A stretch of 64,000 bases of DNA from positions 75,483,551-75,547,550 of the forward strand of contig CM045761.1 of assembly GCA_025200525.1 (NCBI GenBank), in the 5' to 3' direction. The notes beneath the pieces are model-generated. The model was not told the DNA's origin. It searched no databases and saw nothing but the letters and a program-made list of their open reading frames with translations. How positions within the stretch are numbered: position 1 is the stretch's first letter; each line of letters begins with the position of its first letter. The DNA is from Camellia lanceoleosa (lineage: Eukaryota; Streptophyta; Magnoliopsida; Ericales; Theaceae). A program made the translations under genes and the position numbers. Below are positions 44,490 through 56,300 of the stretch, in pieces.

Positions 44490-44628
44490 TCCATTCATTA
44501 CAAACAAAAATCCAAATCCATGAGGGCTTATCGAGCAATTCGAGCTTATCGTACTCATCGATCATGCATTGAACATCGTCATCCGAAGTGATCAAAACCA
44601 GAGGGGCTTCATCGTCGTCGATTGGGAT
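44490..44628 (-). pseudogene. Captured PB1-domain-like exon fragment inside the Pack-MULE
   Basis: The minus frame reads IPIDDDEAPLVLITSDD and on through DDDVQCMIDEYDKLELLDKP to WIWIFVCNEW. The acidic run followed by V-L-I-T-S-D-D-D-V-x-x-M-I-x-E-Y resembles the OPCA region of plant PB1 domains (protein-interaction modules found in NIN-like factors, kinases and others). The frame has a stop just upstream (TAA), so an intron or damage is likely there. The donor gene is not identifiable from this fragment. Confidence 0.45.
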
Positions 44629-45171
44629 TTAGTTAAAATCCGAAATCTTCGATCAAAGCCTTGTTGGTAGCTTTGTATGTTGTTTTGGATACTTTGAGAA
44701 CATTCCCCTTGTTCTTTTTTTTTCCACACATTATCTCTCTCCTCTATCTCTCCCTCTCCCTCTCCCTCTCCATATATATATATATATATATTTATATTTG
44801 AATGAATCTACAAAACAAGGTTGGATTTGAAGGGCTTTAGGGTTATTCCCTAATCATATAATCTCTCTTGCATATAAAGATGAAAAGGGTGTGAGAATAT
44901 AAAGACAACCAAGGATCAAGAAGGAAGAAACAGAAATGGAAGTAAAGACAGAGACCTTTGCTTTGATTTGTGATGAAGAGTATTGGCTAAACACCTGAGA
45001 AATCAAACCCAAGATGAAAATCAAACACAAAGGTCTGTTCGTCTCTTCTCTGTTTTGAGGATTAGGTTCTCAGCAAATGAGAGAGAAAGCCAAAACAAAA
45101 AAAAAAGGGGTCCAAAACGATAGGAGGCGCCGCAGGGAACAACGGCAGACGATCCGGACTCAAGTGAGTGG

Positions 45172-45717
45172 CTGCTACAACATGTTATGATAAGCCTCCA
45201 ATATTATTTGGGCTTGTGCCTGGTCTATCATGAGCTTCATTTTTTTAATTTAAAATTTTCATTTTGTTAGATTTTTAGTGTATATTATCCATACACAAAA
45301 TTAGATTGATTGGATAATCACAACTTATTTAATTTATTGTATTTGTTTCACAAAAAAAAAAAAAAAGATTACAAATATATTTTTAAAAATAAACAATTTA
45401 TTTTTTAATGACAAACGTAATAAATTGAATATGTTATGAATATCAATCGGAGCGAATAATATACACAAATAGCTTGACAAAATAAACGATTTGAATCATT
45501 GGAGAAGACTTGTACTAAGCTCCCAAGTCCAAACAACACACTCTAATTGAGATTATAGATTGAAAAGACTTCAAATCCTCCTAAAGACTTTAGTCCGGCT
45601 TGGATGGCGATGGAACTTGTAGTTTCTGAAGCCCCTGCTGTTACAGGCTAATGTATTTTGTTTATGATGTTTTTGCTTGGACCCTTCATCAATCTATAAA
45701 AAAAAAATGATAACAAC
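45172..45717. other. AT-rich spacer
   Basis: No gene or repeat family recognised. Confidence 0.6.
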
Positions 45718-45720
45718 TAA

Positions 45721-46586
45721 AGGTGTGTTTGTTTTGAAGGATTAGGCTATCGGATTGGACGATTAGTCCCATCGGACTAATAGTGCATTGTTTGTTTCAA
45801 AAGTTTTGCTCCGGATTAATAGTCCCCCCCGGACTATTAGTCCCATATTTGTGGGACTATCCTACCCCATTGGGGCGGGGGTTGGATAGAAACCATGGGA
45901 TTAGCCAATGAAATTACATTTTGCCCTCTAGTATTTAATTATGTATTATATTTAGTAAAATTCAAAAAATTTAAATGTCTCAATTTAAAAATAAAATAAC
46001 TTTATTTAATTTTTATTTTTGTTTTATTTATTTAATTTTTAAAATATTTTTTATAGATATTTTATTGATGTTTTATTTTAAAATTTTGTTTATATTTTAT
46101 TTAATTTCATTATTTAAATTTTAATTGATATTTTATTTTATTTCATTATTTAATTATTATTATTATTTAAAATAAATTTATTTAAAATTTTAATTAAAAA
46201 ATAACATATATTTTTATTTATATTTAATTTATTTAATTTTTTTAAAATAAATTTATTTAATTGTGCAAAAAATAAAATAAAATAAATTTTTATTTAATCT
46301 AGCTAAAAATAATTAAAATATTAAAGCTATGTTTAATATTGCTATTACTTAGTAAATAATTGAAAAGGATAAAATAGTCATTTGAGCATTTATCATTTTT
46401 CATAATATCCCAAACAAATATTGGATTCACTAAAAATAGTCCAATCCAGACATCTAATCCCATGACTAAACAAACATGTGATACAAATCCAATCCAACCA
46501 AATAGTCCGGGAATAATGTATCCCAAGACTAACAGTCCGATGAATTACAATTCCCCCTTATCTAGTCCGTCCAAAAACATACACCC
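45721..46586 (+). mobile_element. PIF/Harbinger (Tourist-like) element 1 of 3
   Basis: It begins AGGTGTGTTTGTTTTGAAGG after TAA (45718-45720) and ends ACATACACCC before TAA (46587-46589). The sub-terminal GC-rich blocks with GGACTATTAGTCCCATA-like text face an AT-rich core. The TAA duplication and GGTGTGTTTG ends fit PIF/Harbinger. It is less similar to elements 2 and 3 than those are to each other. No transposase is present. Confidence 0.7.
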
Positions 46587-46589
46587 TAA

Positions 46590-47525
46590 GGCCTTGTTTG
46601 ATTGGGGGGATTGGGGGGAGGGGGGACAATCCACTATATGGACTTGAGTCCAAATAGTGTTCTATATCATAGTTTGATTTTTTTTTAGTCGTGGACTCCA
46701 TGTCGGCCGGACTTCATGTCCCCATATGGGGACTATCTATCGGGGGTGTGGGGAGAAAGTGGGGGACTAATCCTTTGTTTGGATTAGATGATGAAATGAC
46801 CATTTTGACCCTCTACTATTTAATTATGTATTATATTTAATAAAATTCAATAAAATTTAAATGTCTCAATTTAAAAATAAAATAATTTTATTTAACTTTT
46901 TATTGATGTTTTATTTATTTAATTTTTTGAAATAAATTTTTATGGATATTTTATTGATGTTTTATTTTAAAATTTTGTTTATGTTTTATTTAATTTCATT
47001 ATTTAAATTTAATAGATGTTTTATTTAATTTCATTTTTTGATTATTATTTTTTTTTAAAAATTTATTTAAAATCTTAATTTAAAAAATAATATATATTTT
47101 TATTGATATTTTATTTATTTATTTATTTTTTTAAAAAAAATAAATTTATTTAATTGTGTAAAAAATAAAATAAAATAATTTTTTATTTAATCTAACTAAA
47201 AATAATTAAAATATTAAAGATATGTTCATTTATTAAAATATTAAAACAAATTTAATTAAAATATTAAAATAATTAAAATAATTAAAAACAATTAAAAAAG
47301 GGTAAAATAGTCATTTGTTCATTTATTCTATCGGTCAAGTCAACCAAACGTTGGATTCACTAAAAATAGTCCGGGGGATTCACAGTCCGGACATCTAATC
47401 CCATGAAAAAACAAACACAGGATACATATCCAATCCAACCAAATAGTCCGGGGGATTCACAGTTCAATACTCAAGTCTGATGAATTCTAATCCCCCTTTA
47501 TCCAGTCCGTCCAATCAAACACACC
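46590..47525 (+). mobile_element. PIF/Harbinger (Tourist-like) element 2 of 3
   Basis: It starts GGCCTTGTTTGATTGGGGGG directly after the TAA that ends element 1 and stops at CAAACACACC before TAA (47526-47528). The internal text ATGACCATTTTGACCCTCTA and the GACTTGAGTCCAAATAGTG block are shared almost word for word with element 3. Confidence 0.75.
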
Positions 47526-47528
47526 TAA

Positions 47529-48417
47529 GGGCTTGTTTGATTGGGGGGATTGGGGGGGGACTATCCACTATTTGGACTTGAGTCCAAATAGTGTTCCTTA
47601 TCCGCCGTTTGATTTTTTTTTAGTCCGGCGGACTCCATGTCCCCCATATGGGGGACTATCCTGTCCTAGGAGGGGGTGTGGGACAGAAAGTGGGGGACTA
47701 ATCACTGTTTGGATTAGATGATGAAATGACCATTTTGACCCTCTACTATTTAATTATGTATTATATTTAATAAAATTCAATAAAATTTAAATGTCTCAAT
47801 TTAAAAATAAAATAATTTTATTTAACTTTTTATTGATGTTTTATTTATTTAATTTTTTGAAATAATTTTTTATGGATATTTTATTGATGTTTTATTTTAA
47901 AATTTTGTTTATGTTTTATTTAATTTCATTATTTAAATTTAATAGATGTTTTATTTAATTTCATTTTTTGATTATTATTTTTTTTTTAAATTATTTAAAA
48001 TCTTAATTAAAAAAAATAATATATATTTTTATTGATATTTTATTTATTTATTTATTTTTTTAAAAAAAATAAATTTATTTAATTGTGTAAAAAATAAAAT
48101 AAAATAGTTTTTTATTTAATCTAACTAAAAATAATTAAAATATTAAAGATATGTTTAATATTGCTATTACTTAGTAAACAATTAAAAAAGGGTAAAATAG
48201 TCATTTGTTCATTTATTTTATCCAGTCCGTCCAACCAAACATTGGATTCACTAAAAATAGTCCGGGGGATTCACAGTCCAGACATCTAATCCCATGAAAA
48301 AACAAACACAGGATACATATCCAATCCAACCAAATAGTCTGGGGGATTCTAATCCCAGGACTCAAGTCCGATGGATTCTAATCCCCCCTTTTCCAGTCCG
48401 TCCAATCAAACACACCC
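47529..48417 (+). mobile_element. PIF/Harbinger (Tourist-like) element 3 of 3
   Basis: It starts GGGCTTGTTTGATTGGGGGG and ends CAAACACACCC before TAA (48418-48420). It is a close copy of element 2, with one AT-rich stretch near 47225-47290 present only in element 2. It ends the three-element array. Confidence 0.75.
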
Positions 48418-48420
48418 TAA

Positions 48421-48885
48421 GGGTAAATTGGCCAATCACGAAGAAGCTGATGTCATTGCATACGTCGAGATGTTTGACTAACAAAATGTTTTTAAAATGT
48501 CTTTAATGAGAAACAATTCAATTTACTGACCAAAAACAAACAAAAAAAAATTACAATTTAGTGAACAACTTGAAAAAAAAAAAGGTAGGATAAAACCTTT
48601 GTTCAGAGCTTGTTTGAGAATTAATTGTTTTAATTAAATGTTTTAAAATTTTATAAAAAGACGTATAAAAAAAGTAAAGAAAATGATATAATAATTTAAT
48701 TTGATTTTTTTAGCTATTTTATCTAAAAAACCACTCATATCTGTATTGGGTTGTGTTATATGCACATTTGATTATGACTTTTGTGATAGTGTTAGTTATG
48801 ACTGATTGTGACAGCAATTATAATATTATTTTGGTTTTGATTTAGGAGATCTTTACATATAGTTGATATGGTATTTTGTTATGGA
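48421..48885. other. AT-rich spacer including dispersed repeat copy 2 (left part)
   Basis: From 48735 the sequence is related to 23795-23960. The right part of this repeat resumes at about 49155-49258 after the foldback element. Confidence 0.5.
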
Positions 48886-49146
48886 GTTGTGTTCTTTTCA
48901 GTTGGGTTTTCTAACTGGAGGTTGCTATTGGGCCTCTATGGTGGACCCACGATAGAACTCATCGAGTACTTCATCCATGCAAAAAATCACGTTGATCAAT
49001 GTGATTGTTTGCATGGATGAAGTACTCGACAGGTTCTATATATTGAACAGTCTGAATTATTGATGCGGATTCCGTAGTGAGCCCATAGAGGCCTAAAAGT
49101 TCTCTCCAGTCCGATTTAGACTGGAGAGAAGCCTCTCTCTCCTTTG
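48886..49146. mobile_element. Foldback element with a perfect 22-bp inner stem
   Basis: Arms at 48962-48983 and 49008-49029 are exact reverse complements (TCGAGTACTTCATCCATG at the outer end). A further AATCAC/GTGATT pair lies inside and GATAGAAC/GTTCTATA outside. Outer arms share GGCCTCTATGG and CTGGAG words. It splits dispersed repeat copy 2, and GTTATGGA (48878-48885) against GTTATGAA (49147-49154) may be an 8-bp target duplication. It may be a MITE or a precursor of small RNAs. Confidence 0.55.
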
Positions 49147-49258
49147 GTTATGAACTTTTTTTTTTTTTTTTTGAAGTTATAACTCTCATAGAATTGAGTG
49201 ATGACATTTATGATAATCAAATCCACAAATATCACAACTTATATAACATTACCTCTAT

Positions 49259-50173
49259 GATATATATATATATATATATGGGTTTAGTTAATGAGTCCCC
49301 TAAGAATATTGGTCAATAATGTTTAAATTGATTGTACATTACATATTACATGCACTCTCATACATTATGTACAATGTACGGCCTAGATTCTCTTATTAGA
49401 ATATCTAATTGAATGGTAGGCTTATTTTGAGACCATTTTAATAATTAAAATCATTTATTTTATAGGTTATTTTAAGGATATCAAGCATATTAAAAATTAA
49501 ATCGATTAGATATCAAGTCACTTGATTGGATCATATTTTTCTAAAAAGAATTAACGAACAACAAAATGAATAGTTTGAAATATTAAGACGTACTTGAAAT
49601 GAGCTCACAGTTGATCAGACTAGACCGTCTAATTACTAGAGAGGATCTAATTCTATATATATAAACTAATATATAAAGCGGTCACCACTGTGAGTATATA
49701 TATTATAAAAATAAAAATTTTAAAATGTACTAAAAAAATATGATTATTATAAATTACTTCAATATATTAAGGATTGTTTTCGCAAGAAGTTAAATAATGA
49801 TCTTTGAGTTTTGAGTTGGTGTAAATTTGACAAATTTTGAATTCTCCCAATTCAAAGTGCTTAACAATAATTAACAATAATTGTTATACTTCTCTTAACT
49901 TGAATTTTCCCAATTCAAAATGGTTAACAATACCCCTGTACAAAAAAGTGGTTAACAATAATTGTTATACTTTTCTTAAATTTCACACACACCACCTCTA
50001 TTGTGTATATATATATATCGAGCGAGATAGAGGAAGAAAGATAAAATATATATATATAGAGAGAGAGGTGTATTTGAGGTAAAAACGAAGATAACAATGA
50101 GTTCAGGAGGAGAGATGAAGATACCAAAATGACAAAATTGAAACTTAAGGAACTAGAATAATAAGAAAAACAT

Positions 50174-50222
<49 letters not shown>

Positions 50223-50886
50223 GTATTTGAGGTAAAAACGAAGATTGTAATGAGTCTAGGAAAAGAGATGAAGATACCAAAATGACAAAATTGAAACTTG
50301 AGTAACTAAAATAATAAGAAAAACATATTTTTTGGACTAAAATAGTCTTTTATCTATATTTCTGTTATCAATGTAGATGGACGTTAGACCTAAGACCAAA
50401 TTGACAATTTTGAGAACTAAAATGACAATTAAAACTTGAGGGACTAATATGACAAATAACATAAACTTTAGGGATTAAAATTGTCTTTCATCCTATTTTA
50501 TTTTCATTTTCATTCTCATGACATTCCATTTCTATGTACCAAACATGCTCCAGGGATTACTCGTAAGTTGGAAATTTGTCTTTCTTTACTCTACTTTGAG
50601 TTCAATGATTAAAATATAATTTTTTCTATTAATTTTACTTAATGAAAATAGTTAAATGGTTTAAATTGAAAATAAATCAAAGTTTGGGATTTAAATTGAC
50701 AAAATTAAAAATTCTAAGTTTAATTTGTTAAAAAGGTCAAACCCAAGAGGTTTTTTTTATTATTTTTTTGTTTGTAATTTGTCCTATATATTTTTAGTAT
50801 AAAAGTGATGATAATATTATTTTTATTTAAAAAATATTTGAGATACCTAATTTATCACTTTTTAAAATCATCCCTAATAATGTGAC
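49259..50886. other. AT-rich spacer with local duplications
   Basis: (TA)n at 49259-49280. CCCAATTCAAA..GGTTAACAATAATTG duplicated at about 49845-49980. 50050-50178 is repeated at 50215-50330 (both contain GATGAAGATACCAAAATGAC), with a (GA)n run between (about 50176-50218). No gene was seen. Confidence 0.55.
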
Positions 50887-51203
50887 TAGGGGTGCTCGCG
50901 GTTTGGTTGCGGCTGGAGAACCTCAAATCCGTCATCCGTCCGTCGAATTGGCGGATTGAAAAAAATAATCTACATCCATTTGCCAAATTGACAAATGCAG
51001 ATTGAGCGGATTGGCAGATAGGTGTGAATCGATTTGGTGACTTTTACAAATTTTGAACATAATACAACAACTTGTCAACATTCTTTTTGGATAACAATCT
51101 AACTTAACATAACTAAAAGATTATCAAGTAAATTGTCAAATACCAATAATAAATACATATAAGAAAATGGTAAAAAAACAGCAAGGATTACAAGGATTGG
51201 TCA
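50887..51203. repeat. Possible hAT-type transposon end
   Basis: TAGGGGTGCTCGCGGTTTGG followed by TTGCGGCTGG resembles the terminal repeat of plant hAT elements. No matching inverted end was found, so it is a remnant or continues beyond the Retand-like insertion. Confidence 0.4.
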
Positions 51204-51208
51204 GCTAC

Positions 51209-51980
51209 TGAGAGGGTAATTTATATACTAGTGGGCCGAATTGGGTATTGGGCCTTAGGGCGAAATGAAGAGGGCAGTAGAAGGGCCATGTATGATACTC
51301 GGTTTGGAGAAGTAACAGAAGATTAGACCGGTCACTCGTGGTGGTTAGCTCGGTCTTGGAGGGACTTAGCTCTACTCCGGTTGAGTGGAGTAGCACGGAG
51401 GTTACGGTCTTTGATAGTTACTTCGGTTATAGCATATGAGTAACCGAAGTAAGCTGTGGTACTAAAGATAGCTCGGTTTTAACTCCCCTTATGGGTAGCT
51501 CGGTCTTAGTATGGGAAAGCCGAGGTAAGGAGATTAAAGTAAGGGCCGAATTGGTGGTCACTTGGTCTGAAGTAGTCCGTCATAAGAAGAACCATCTCAC
51601 TTGGTTTAAGCGGAGGGGGGTGTTGGAGGATAAGCATTGTCTTCGTGAATATGAATCCAAGGAGGACTCTACGCAAGGAGGAGTAATCCTAGAAGGACTC
51701 TGCACATGGAGGAATAAGAGTCCTACCAGGATTGTGCCACGCGAAACCTATATAAGCTCACTAATATCACCTCTGGAGAGGTAATGCAACTTTTGCTCCC
51801 TGAATACATTGAGCTTTTGCCTTCCTGTCTTGCTTACTGACTTAGGCATCGGAGAGGTTTCCGGCACACACCCGCCGGCTAGCTCACGTTTGTAGTTTTA
51901 GGTGGTAGAACGACATCGTACGGAGGAACGCAGACTTGATCAACAGGATTATACGAGAAGGTGTATTTCTTTCCCGTACA
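51209..51980 (+). repeat. 5' LTR of the Retand-like element
   Basis: 772 bp with a TATA box at 51748 (CTATATAAG). Differences from the 3' LTR are clustered indels and substitutions at CCGG, CTGAG and similar words, with long identical stretches between. Confidence 0.92.
51748..51756 (+). promoter_or_regulatory. TATA box of the Retand-like LTR
   Basis: CTATATAAG within CGAAACCTATATAAGCTCAC, exactly conserved at 62361-62369 in the 3' LTR. Transcription probably starts ~30 bp downstream, near the GAGAGGTAATGCAAC block. Confidence 0.8.
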
Positions 51981-51982
51981 AT

Positions 51983-52000
51983 TGGCGCCGTCTGTGGGAA
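51983..52000 (+). other. Primer binding site of the Retand-like element
   Basis: TGGCGCCGTCTGTGGGAA starts two bases after the LTR end. This form is typical of Tat-clade elements; I could not assign the tRNA with certainty. Confidence 0.8.
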
Positions 52001-52046
52001 TTGCAGACAAGAACAACCTTTTGATCAAGCTTTCTGTCAAAGATCA

Positions 52047-54419
52047 ATGGCGAACAATGAAGAGTTACCCCAGTCCGCCATCGACGGACAGACCCCAGAT
52101 GGGGGTGCAAGGCGCGAGGGCCTACCCTTGGTTCCTCCCATGGCGAACCTGGAGCAACGACAAACCCCCAGGAGGGATGCCAGGGGTAGAAGGAGGAATA
52201 ACAGCCCTCATCCCTCTCGTTCGCAAAGCCCAGAAAGACAAAGGCGCAGGGTTGATCCTCAAATTTTGGAGGATCGCGTCAGAGAACAAGACGAATTAAT
52301 ACGGCAGATGGCGGCGGACATGGAGTCCTTAAAGCGCCAGATGAAGGGTAAAGAAGTAGCGACAGGAGAGGAGCGCAACAACAAGACGCCCCCTCGCCAC
52401 TCAGAGGGTCGTAGTAGGAATTCTACACCCTCTCAACCAGAAAACAGAAGCCTCAGGACAGGCGACACGCGATCCGTATCTTCCAGGACTCGTCACTCCA
52501 GGCCTGAGAGGACGAGGTCAGAGAGGTCATACACTGAGGGAAGTACCTATTGGCCCTCACACACGCACCGGACGAGGTCTAGACAGACGGAATTACCCAG
52601 ATCGTCCGACCTACGATCCATGCTAGAAGAAAAAGCAAGATGGAAGGAGGACGCCAGGGCGCGCGATCCACACAGAGTTTCTGCCTTACAGCGGTTGGCT
52701 CCTCGGACGCATGGAAGGGTCGAGGTTGGAATGCCATTACCACGCCCAGCCTACGAACCAGCGGATAAGGCATTGGCGAGGCTGCAGACCTCACCATTCG
52801 TCCCAGCGATAGAGAACGCGCCCCTACCATCAGGCTTCCTTCAGCCCAAATTCAATACATACGAGGGGAAGACGGATCCCTACTCGCATTTGAGCCACTT
52901 TCGCCAGGTCATGGCTGTATACCGGCGGAACGAGGCCTTGATGTGCATCCTATTCCCTTCAAGCCTTGGTGACCTCGGCCTGACTTGGTTTGAGAAACTT
53001 CCAGGCAAAGATAGCCTCCTGAAGCGCATCATGAGGCGTTACACGAGATTCCGAACAAACACTAAGACCCCGGTGGAGATCGATCAGTTACTCTCCATCG
53101 ACATGGGTGAGAAGGAAACCTTGCAATCCTATAACAGTCGTTACTGGGAGACATTCAACCAGATTGGGGATTGTCCCACCAATCTCGCCATTGCCCAGTA
53201 TAAAAGAGGACTCCCAGTCAGAAACAGACTAAGGGATTCTATCACCATGACGCCACCTCTTACCATGGAGGCCCTGATGGAGAGAGTGCATCAGCACATC
53301 AGGGTGGAGGAGGACGGCGCCCGTGCTAAAGCAAAGCCTAGCACAACCGTAGTACCAGAAAAGAAGGTCTCAGCAAAGATCAATGCGGTAGATCGGCCGA
53401 ACAGAAATAGGCGCGGCAGACGGGACAACGGAGAAGACCAGGACAAAAGATGGTTGCGAGTCCGCACTGCCATCACCACGGTCTTCAAGAAACCGATCTA
53501 CCGAATACTTAGCGAGATTCGCGATGAGCCTTTCGTCAAGTGGCCAGCCAAGTTGGGCGAAGCTCAAAAGGACTACGATGACAGATCACGGTGCACCTTC
53601 CACAAAGAAAAAGGGCACCGCACTGAGAACTGCACCCCATTGAGACAACACTTGGAGGAGTTAGTGGCGGCAGGCCACTTAGACAAATACATAGAGGGAG
53701 GGGCACAGCCAGCCCCCCAGGACCACAACAACCCCAATGGGATGCCAATCGACGCCCCGCCCCAAGGCGTCATCAACGTAATACATGGAGTCTTTGAACC
53801 TGAGCGTGTATGCGAGCTCAGAGGTTCAATCAAAAAGGCTGAGCACTTAAGAGAGGTGCTAAGTGCCCAACCTGCTATCAAGAAGAGTAAGACAAAGGCG
53901 ACAAATGTCATGTCTTTTTCGGACAAAGACTTGGACAGAATATATTGCCCTCACAATGATGCCTTGGTCGTCACTCTCCGAGTCAAGGATTTTGACGTCA
54001 AGCGGATTCTGATTGACCAGAGTAGTTCATGTGAAATCATGTACTATGAGACATTCAAGCAATTGAAGCTGCAAGACAAAGACTTAGCGCCAGTAGTGTC
54101 ACCCCTGATTGGATTTAACTCAATGCCAGAGTGGCCAGTCGGTAAGATCATCCTACCAGTCCGAGCAGGGAGTGTGACGAAGCAAGTGGAGTTCTGGGTA
54201 TTGAAAGTCCCCTCCACTTACAACATCATCTTGGGCAGAACATGGCTGCATGCCATGCGCTCGGTGGCATCCTCTTACCACCAAGTGATGCGATTCCCAA
54301 ACGACACTGGAGTAATAGAAGAAGTCTATGGCGATCAAAACATGTCCAAACAAAGTTTTGTCACGGTGAAAAGCGCGCCATGGCGGGTATGTTCATTCGG
54401 TGGAAGAACACGAGACTAA
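52047..54419 (+). CDS. Gag-protease polyprotein of the Retand-like element
   Basis: The frame is already open inside the LTR, but the ATG at 52047 ([10 protein letters not shown]) downstream of the primer site is the likely start, giving 790 codons. Residues ~40-200 are an Arg/Ser-rich low-complexity region with a short coiled-coil-like stretch ([20 protein letters not shown]). The capsid core (~265-430) has [20 protein letters not shown] and TWFEKLPG. The zinc-knuckle-like [14 protein letters not shown] is at ~516-529. The protease region (~650-760) has [13 protein letters not shown] where most relatives have D-x-G-S-S, so the active-site Gly reads Ser. The ORF ends TAA 54417-54419, overlapping the RT frame, which lies one base back. 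Confidence 0.88.
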   Translation: MANNEELPQSAIDGQTPDGGARREGLPLVPPMANLEQRQTPRRDARGRRRNNSPHPSRSQSPERQRRRVDPQILEDRVREQDELIRQMAADMESLKRQMKGKEVATGEERNNKTPPRHSEGRSRNSTPSQPENRSLRTGDTRSVSSRTRHSRPERTRSERSYTEGSTYWPSHTHRTRSRQTELPRSSDLRSMLEEKARWKEDARARDPHRVSALQRLAPRTHGRVEVGMPLPRPAYEPADKALARLQTSPFVPAIENAPLPSGFLQPKFNTYEGKTDPYSHLSHFRQVMAVYRRNEALMCILFPSSLGDLGLTWFEKLPGKDSLLKRIMRRYTRFRTNTKTPVEIDQLLSIDMGEKETLQSYNSRYWETFNQIGDCPTNLAIAQYKRGLPVRNRLRDSITMTPPLTMEALMERVHQHIRVEEDGARAKAKPSTTVVPEKKVSAKINAVDRPNRNRRGRRDNGEDQDKRWLRVRTAITTVFKKPIYRILSEIRDEPFVKWPAKLGEAQKDYDDRSRCTFHKEKGHRTENCTPLRQHLEELVAAGHLDKYIEGGAQPAPQDHNNPNGMPIDAPPQGVINVIHGVFEPERVCELRGSIKKAEHLREVLSAQPAIKKSKTKATNVMSFSDKDLDRIYCPHNDALVVTLRVKDFDVKRILIDQSSSCEIMYYETFKQLKLQDKDLAPVVSPLIGFNSMPEWPVGKIILPVRAGSVTKQVEFWVLKVPSTYNIILGRTWLHAMRSVASSYHQVMRFPNDTGVIEEVYGDQNMSKQSFVTVKSAPWRVCSFGGRTRD

Positions 54420-55243
54420 TGAACTATTCGCAGACGCCGCAAGAAGCCGAAGCGGTGGAAGACTTGGTGGAAGTCAGAATAGATGAAAAGAACCCAGATA
54501 AGTTCTTTTTGCTCGGTTCGTCGTTGTCCAGCGCTGAGAGGTCAGAGATCTTGGAATTTTTGACCTCTAACATCGAAGTGTTTGCCTGGACTCCATACGA
54601 CATGCCAGGCATTGATCCCAACTTCATCTGTCACCAACTCAATGTCCACCCATCTGCCAAACCAATCATTCAGCGCACCCGCAGGTCGGCGCTCCACCAC
54701 GCCGAGATAGTGGCAGAAGAAATGGGAAACTTGTTGGAGGCTGGGGCAATCATAGAGGTACACTACCCCAGGTGGATCTCCAACACTGTTGTGGTGCCAA
54801 AGAAGAACGGCAAGTGGCGTGTTTGCGTCGACTACAAGACGGTCAATAAGGCGTGCCCAAAGGATAGCTTTCCTCTACCATGGATAGATCAACTGGTAGA
54901 CCTGACGGCGGGGCACAACCGACTTAGCTTTCTGGATGCATACAGAGGCTATCACCAGATAGCCATGCACGAACCGGATCAGGAAGTAACATCCTTCACC
55001 ACTCCACGAGGATTATACTGCTACAAGGTCATGCCCGTTGGCCTGAAGAACGCAGGGGCGACATTCCAGAGAATGGTCACCAAGATGTTCGAACCATTGT
55101 TAGGCAGAACGATGGAGGCTTACATCGACGACATGGTGGTCAAAAGTAAGGATGCGGATGACCATCTCAAGGACCTAGATGAGATGTTCCAGATCCTGAA
55201 GAAACACAAGTTGCGCCTTAACGCTTCTGGCGCATTCGTGTAG
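54395..55243 (+). pseudogene. Reverse transcriptase of the Retand-like element
   Basis: It is in the -1 frame relative to gag-protease. [13 protein letters not shown], then [44 protein letters not shown] and the catalytic YIDD in [13 protein letters not shown] are all present. It ends at TAG 55241-55243 after [10 protein letters not shown], where relatives continue without a break into the thumb. The next ~150 bases carry a second frameshift. The catalytic palm is intact in sequence, but the polyprotein is severed. Confidence 0.88.
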
Positions 55244-55280
55244 GGTCCGCAAGTTTCGGGTTTCTGGTGACCAACCAGTA

Positions 55281-56300
55281 TTGAGGCGCACCTCCCAAAT
55301 CAAAGCAATTCAGGAGTTAGAAAGGCCTAATTCAAAGGAAAGAAGTGCAAAGATCTCACCGGCATGGCGTAAGCGCTTAACCGATTCATCACCGGGTCTT
55401 CAGCAAGGCCCATTCTTTCAGTCATTAAAAGCTAAGTTTGAGTGGGACGAAGAATGCGACCGAGCTCTGGAAAGTTTGAAGGAATACATGTCTTCTCCAC
55501 CACTTCTTGTCACCCCAATACCTGGAGAAGAACTCTTCTTGTACTTGGCAGTATCGCAACATGCAATTAGTGCAGTGTTGGTCCGCGCAGAAGGGATCCA
55601 ACACTTGCCCATCTATTATGTCAGCAAGACATTGCTGGGCGCCGAAACAAGGTACTTGCCACTGGAGAAACTGGCATTGGCCTTGATGATGGCTTCGAGG
55701 AAGTTGTCGCATTACTTTCACGCCCACACAATAGTTGTTCTCACAGCCTTTCCTTTAAAAGCTTTATTTGAAAGGGCGAGCTTTTCTGGGCGAATCTTGA
55801 AGTGGGCCGTAGAGTTGGGACAATACGACATCAAGTTCCAACCCAGAACCGCCATAAAGGCTCAAGCACTAGCAGATTTTGTCGCAGAGTTCACCCCTGG
55901 AAGTCATCACATCTGCCCAGTTGACCTGACTGAAACGGCCGAACTTGGGATAGAAGTTGACGTCGGAATAACACAACCCCTAGTACTGGTTACTCAGTCA
56001 GGACCCAAGGCGGACCAGAGTGAAGAAAGGGAGGAAGAAGTGAACCATGCTACACCAAGTCAGGACTCACCAACCAACAAAGACTTGGTGCAAACCGAGA
56101 GCAAGGGGCAGACAGCAAGCATCGACTCGGAAGAAGCTACCAGCAATGTGGAAGATCCCAAGACATCATCCGATCCCTCCACCTGCTGGAAGTTGTTCGT
56201 TGGAGAGATGTGGAAGCTCTTCGTGGATGGAGCATCCAATGCACATGGAGCAGGACTTGGCATAGTCCTCATCTCCGACGGCCTAGTAGTAGAACAGTAA
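55281..56300 (+). pseudogene. First RNase H of the Retand-like element and linker
   Basis: It resumes with [11 protein letters not shown] and [20 protein letters not shown], then the Ty3-type RNase [69 protein letters not shown]. An acidic, low-complexity linker (about 56000-56200) follows, and the frame enters the second RNase H before a TAA at 56298-56300. Confidence 0.82.

Larger units (their letters stand above)
44065..45161. mobile_element. Probable Pack-MULE (Mutator-like, non-autonomous)
   Basis: The long imperfect TIRs start GAGTCGGATAAATCGTCTG on the left and, reversed, GAGTCCGGATCGTCTGCCG on the right. They continue through GGCGCGCCTCTGGCGG against GGCGCCTCCTATCG to CGTTTTGGACCCC, about 90 bp in all. 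A perfect 10-bp target duplication AAGTGAGTGG flanks it (44055-44064 and 45162-45171). The interior is richer in GC than the surroundings and contains gene-like sequence, including a PB1-like segment, so it appears to have captured host exons. No transposase is present. Confidence 0.8.

Noticed and set aside
44194..44558. Minus ORFs with Arg-Glu runs
   Set aside because: The runs are the (CT)n microsatellite at 44386-44414; the credible coding text (PB1-like) is in another frame.
51936..52046. Upstream extension of the Retand-like gag start into the LTR
   Set aside because: This part spans the LTR end and primer site; the ATG at 52047 is the plausible start.
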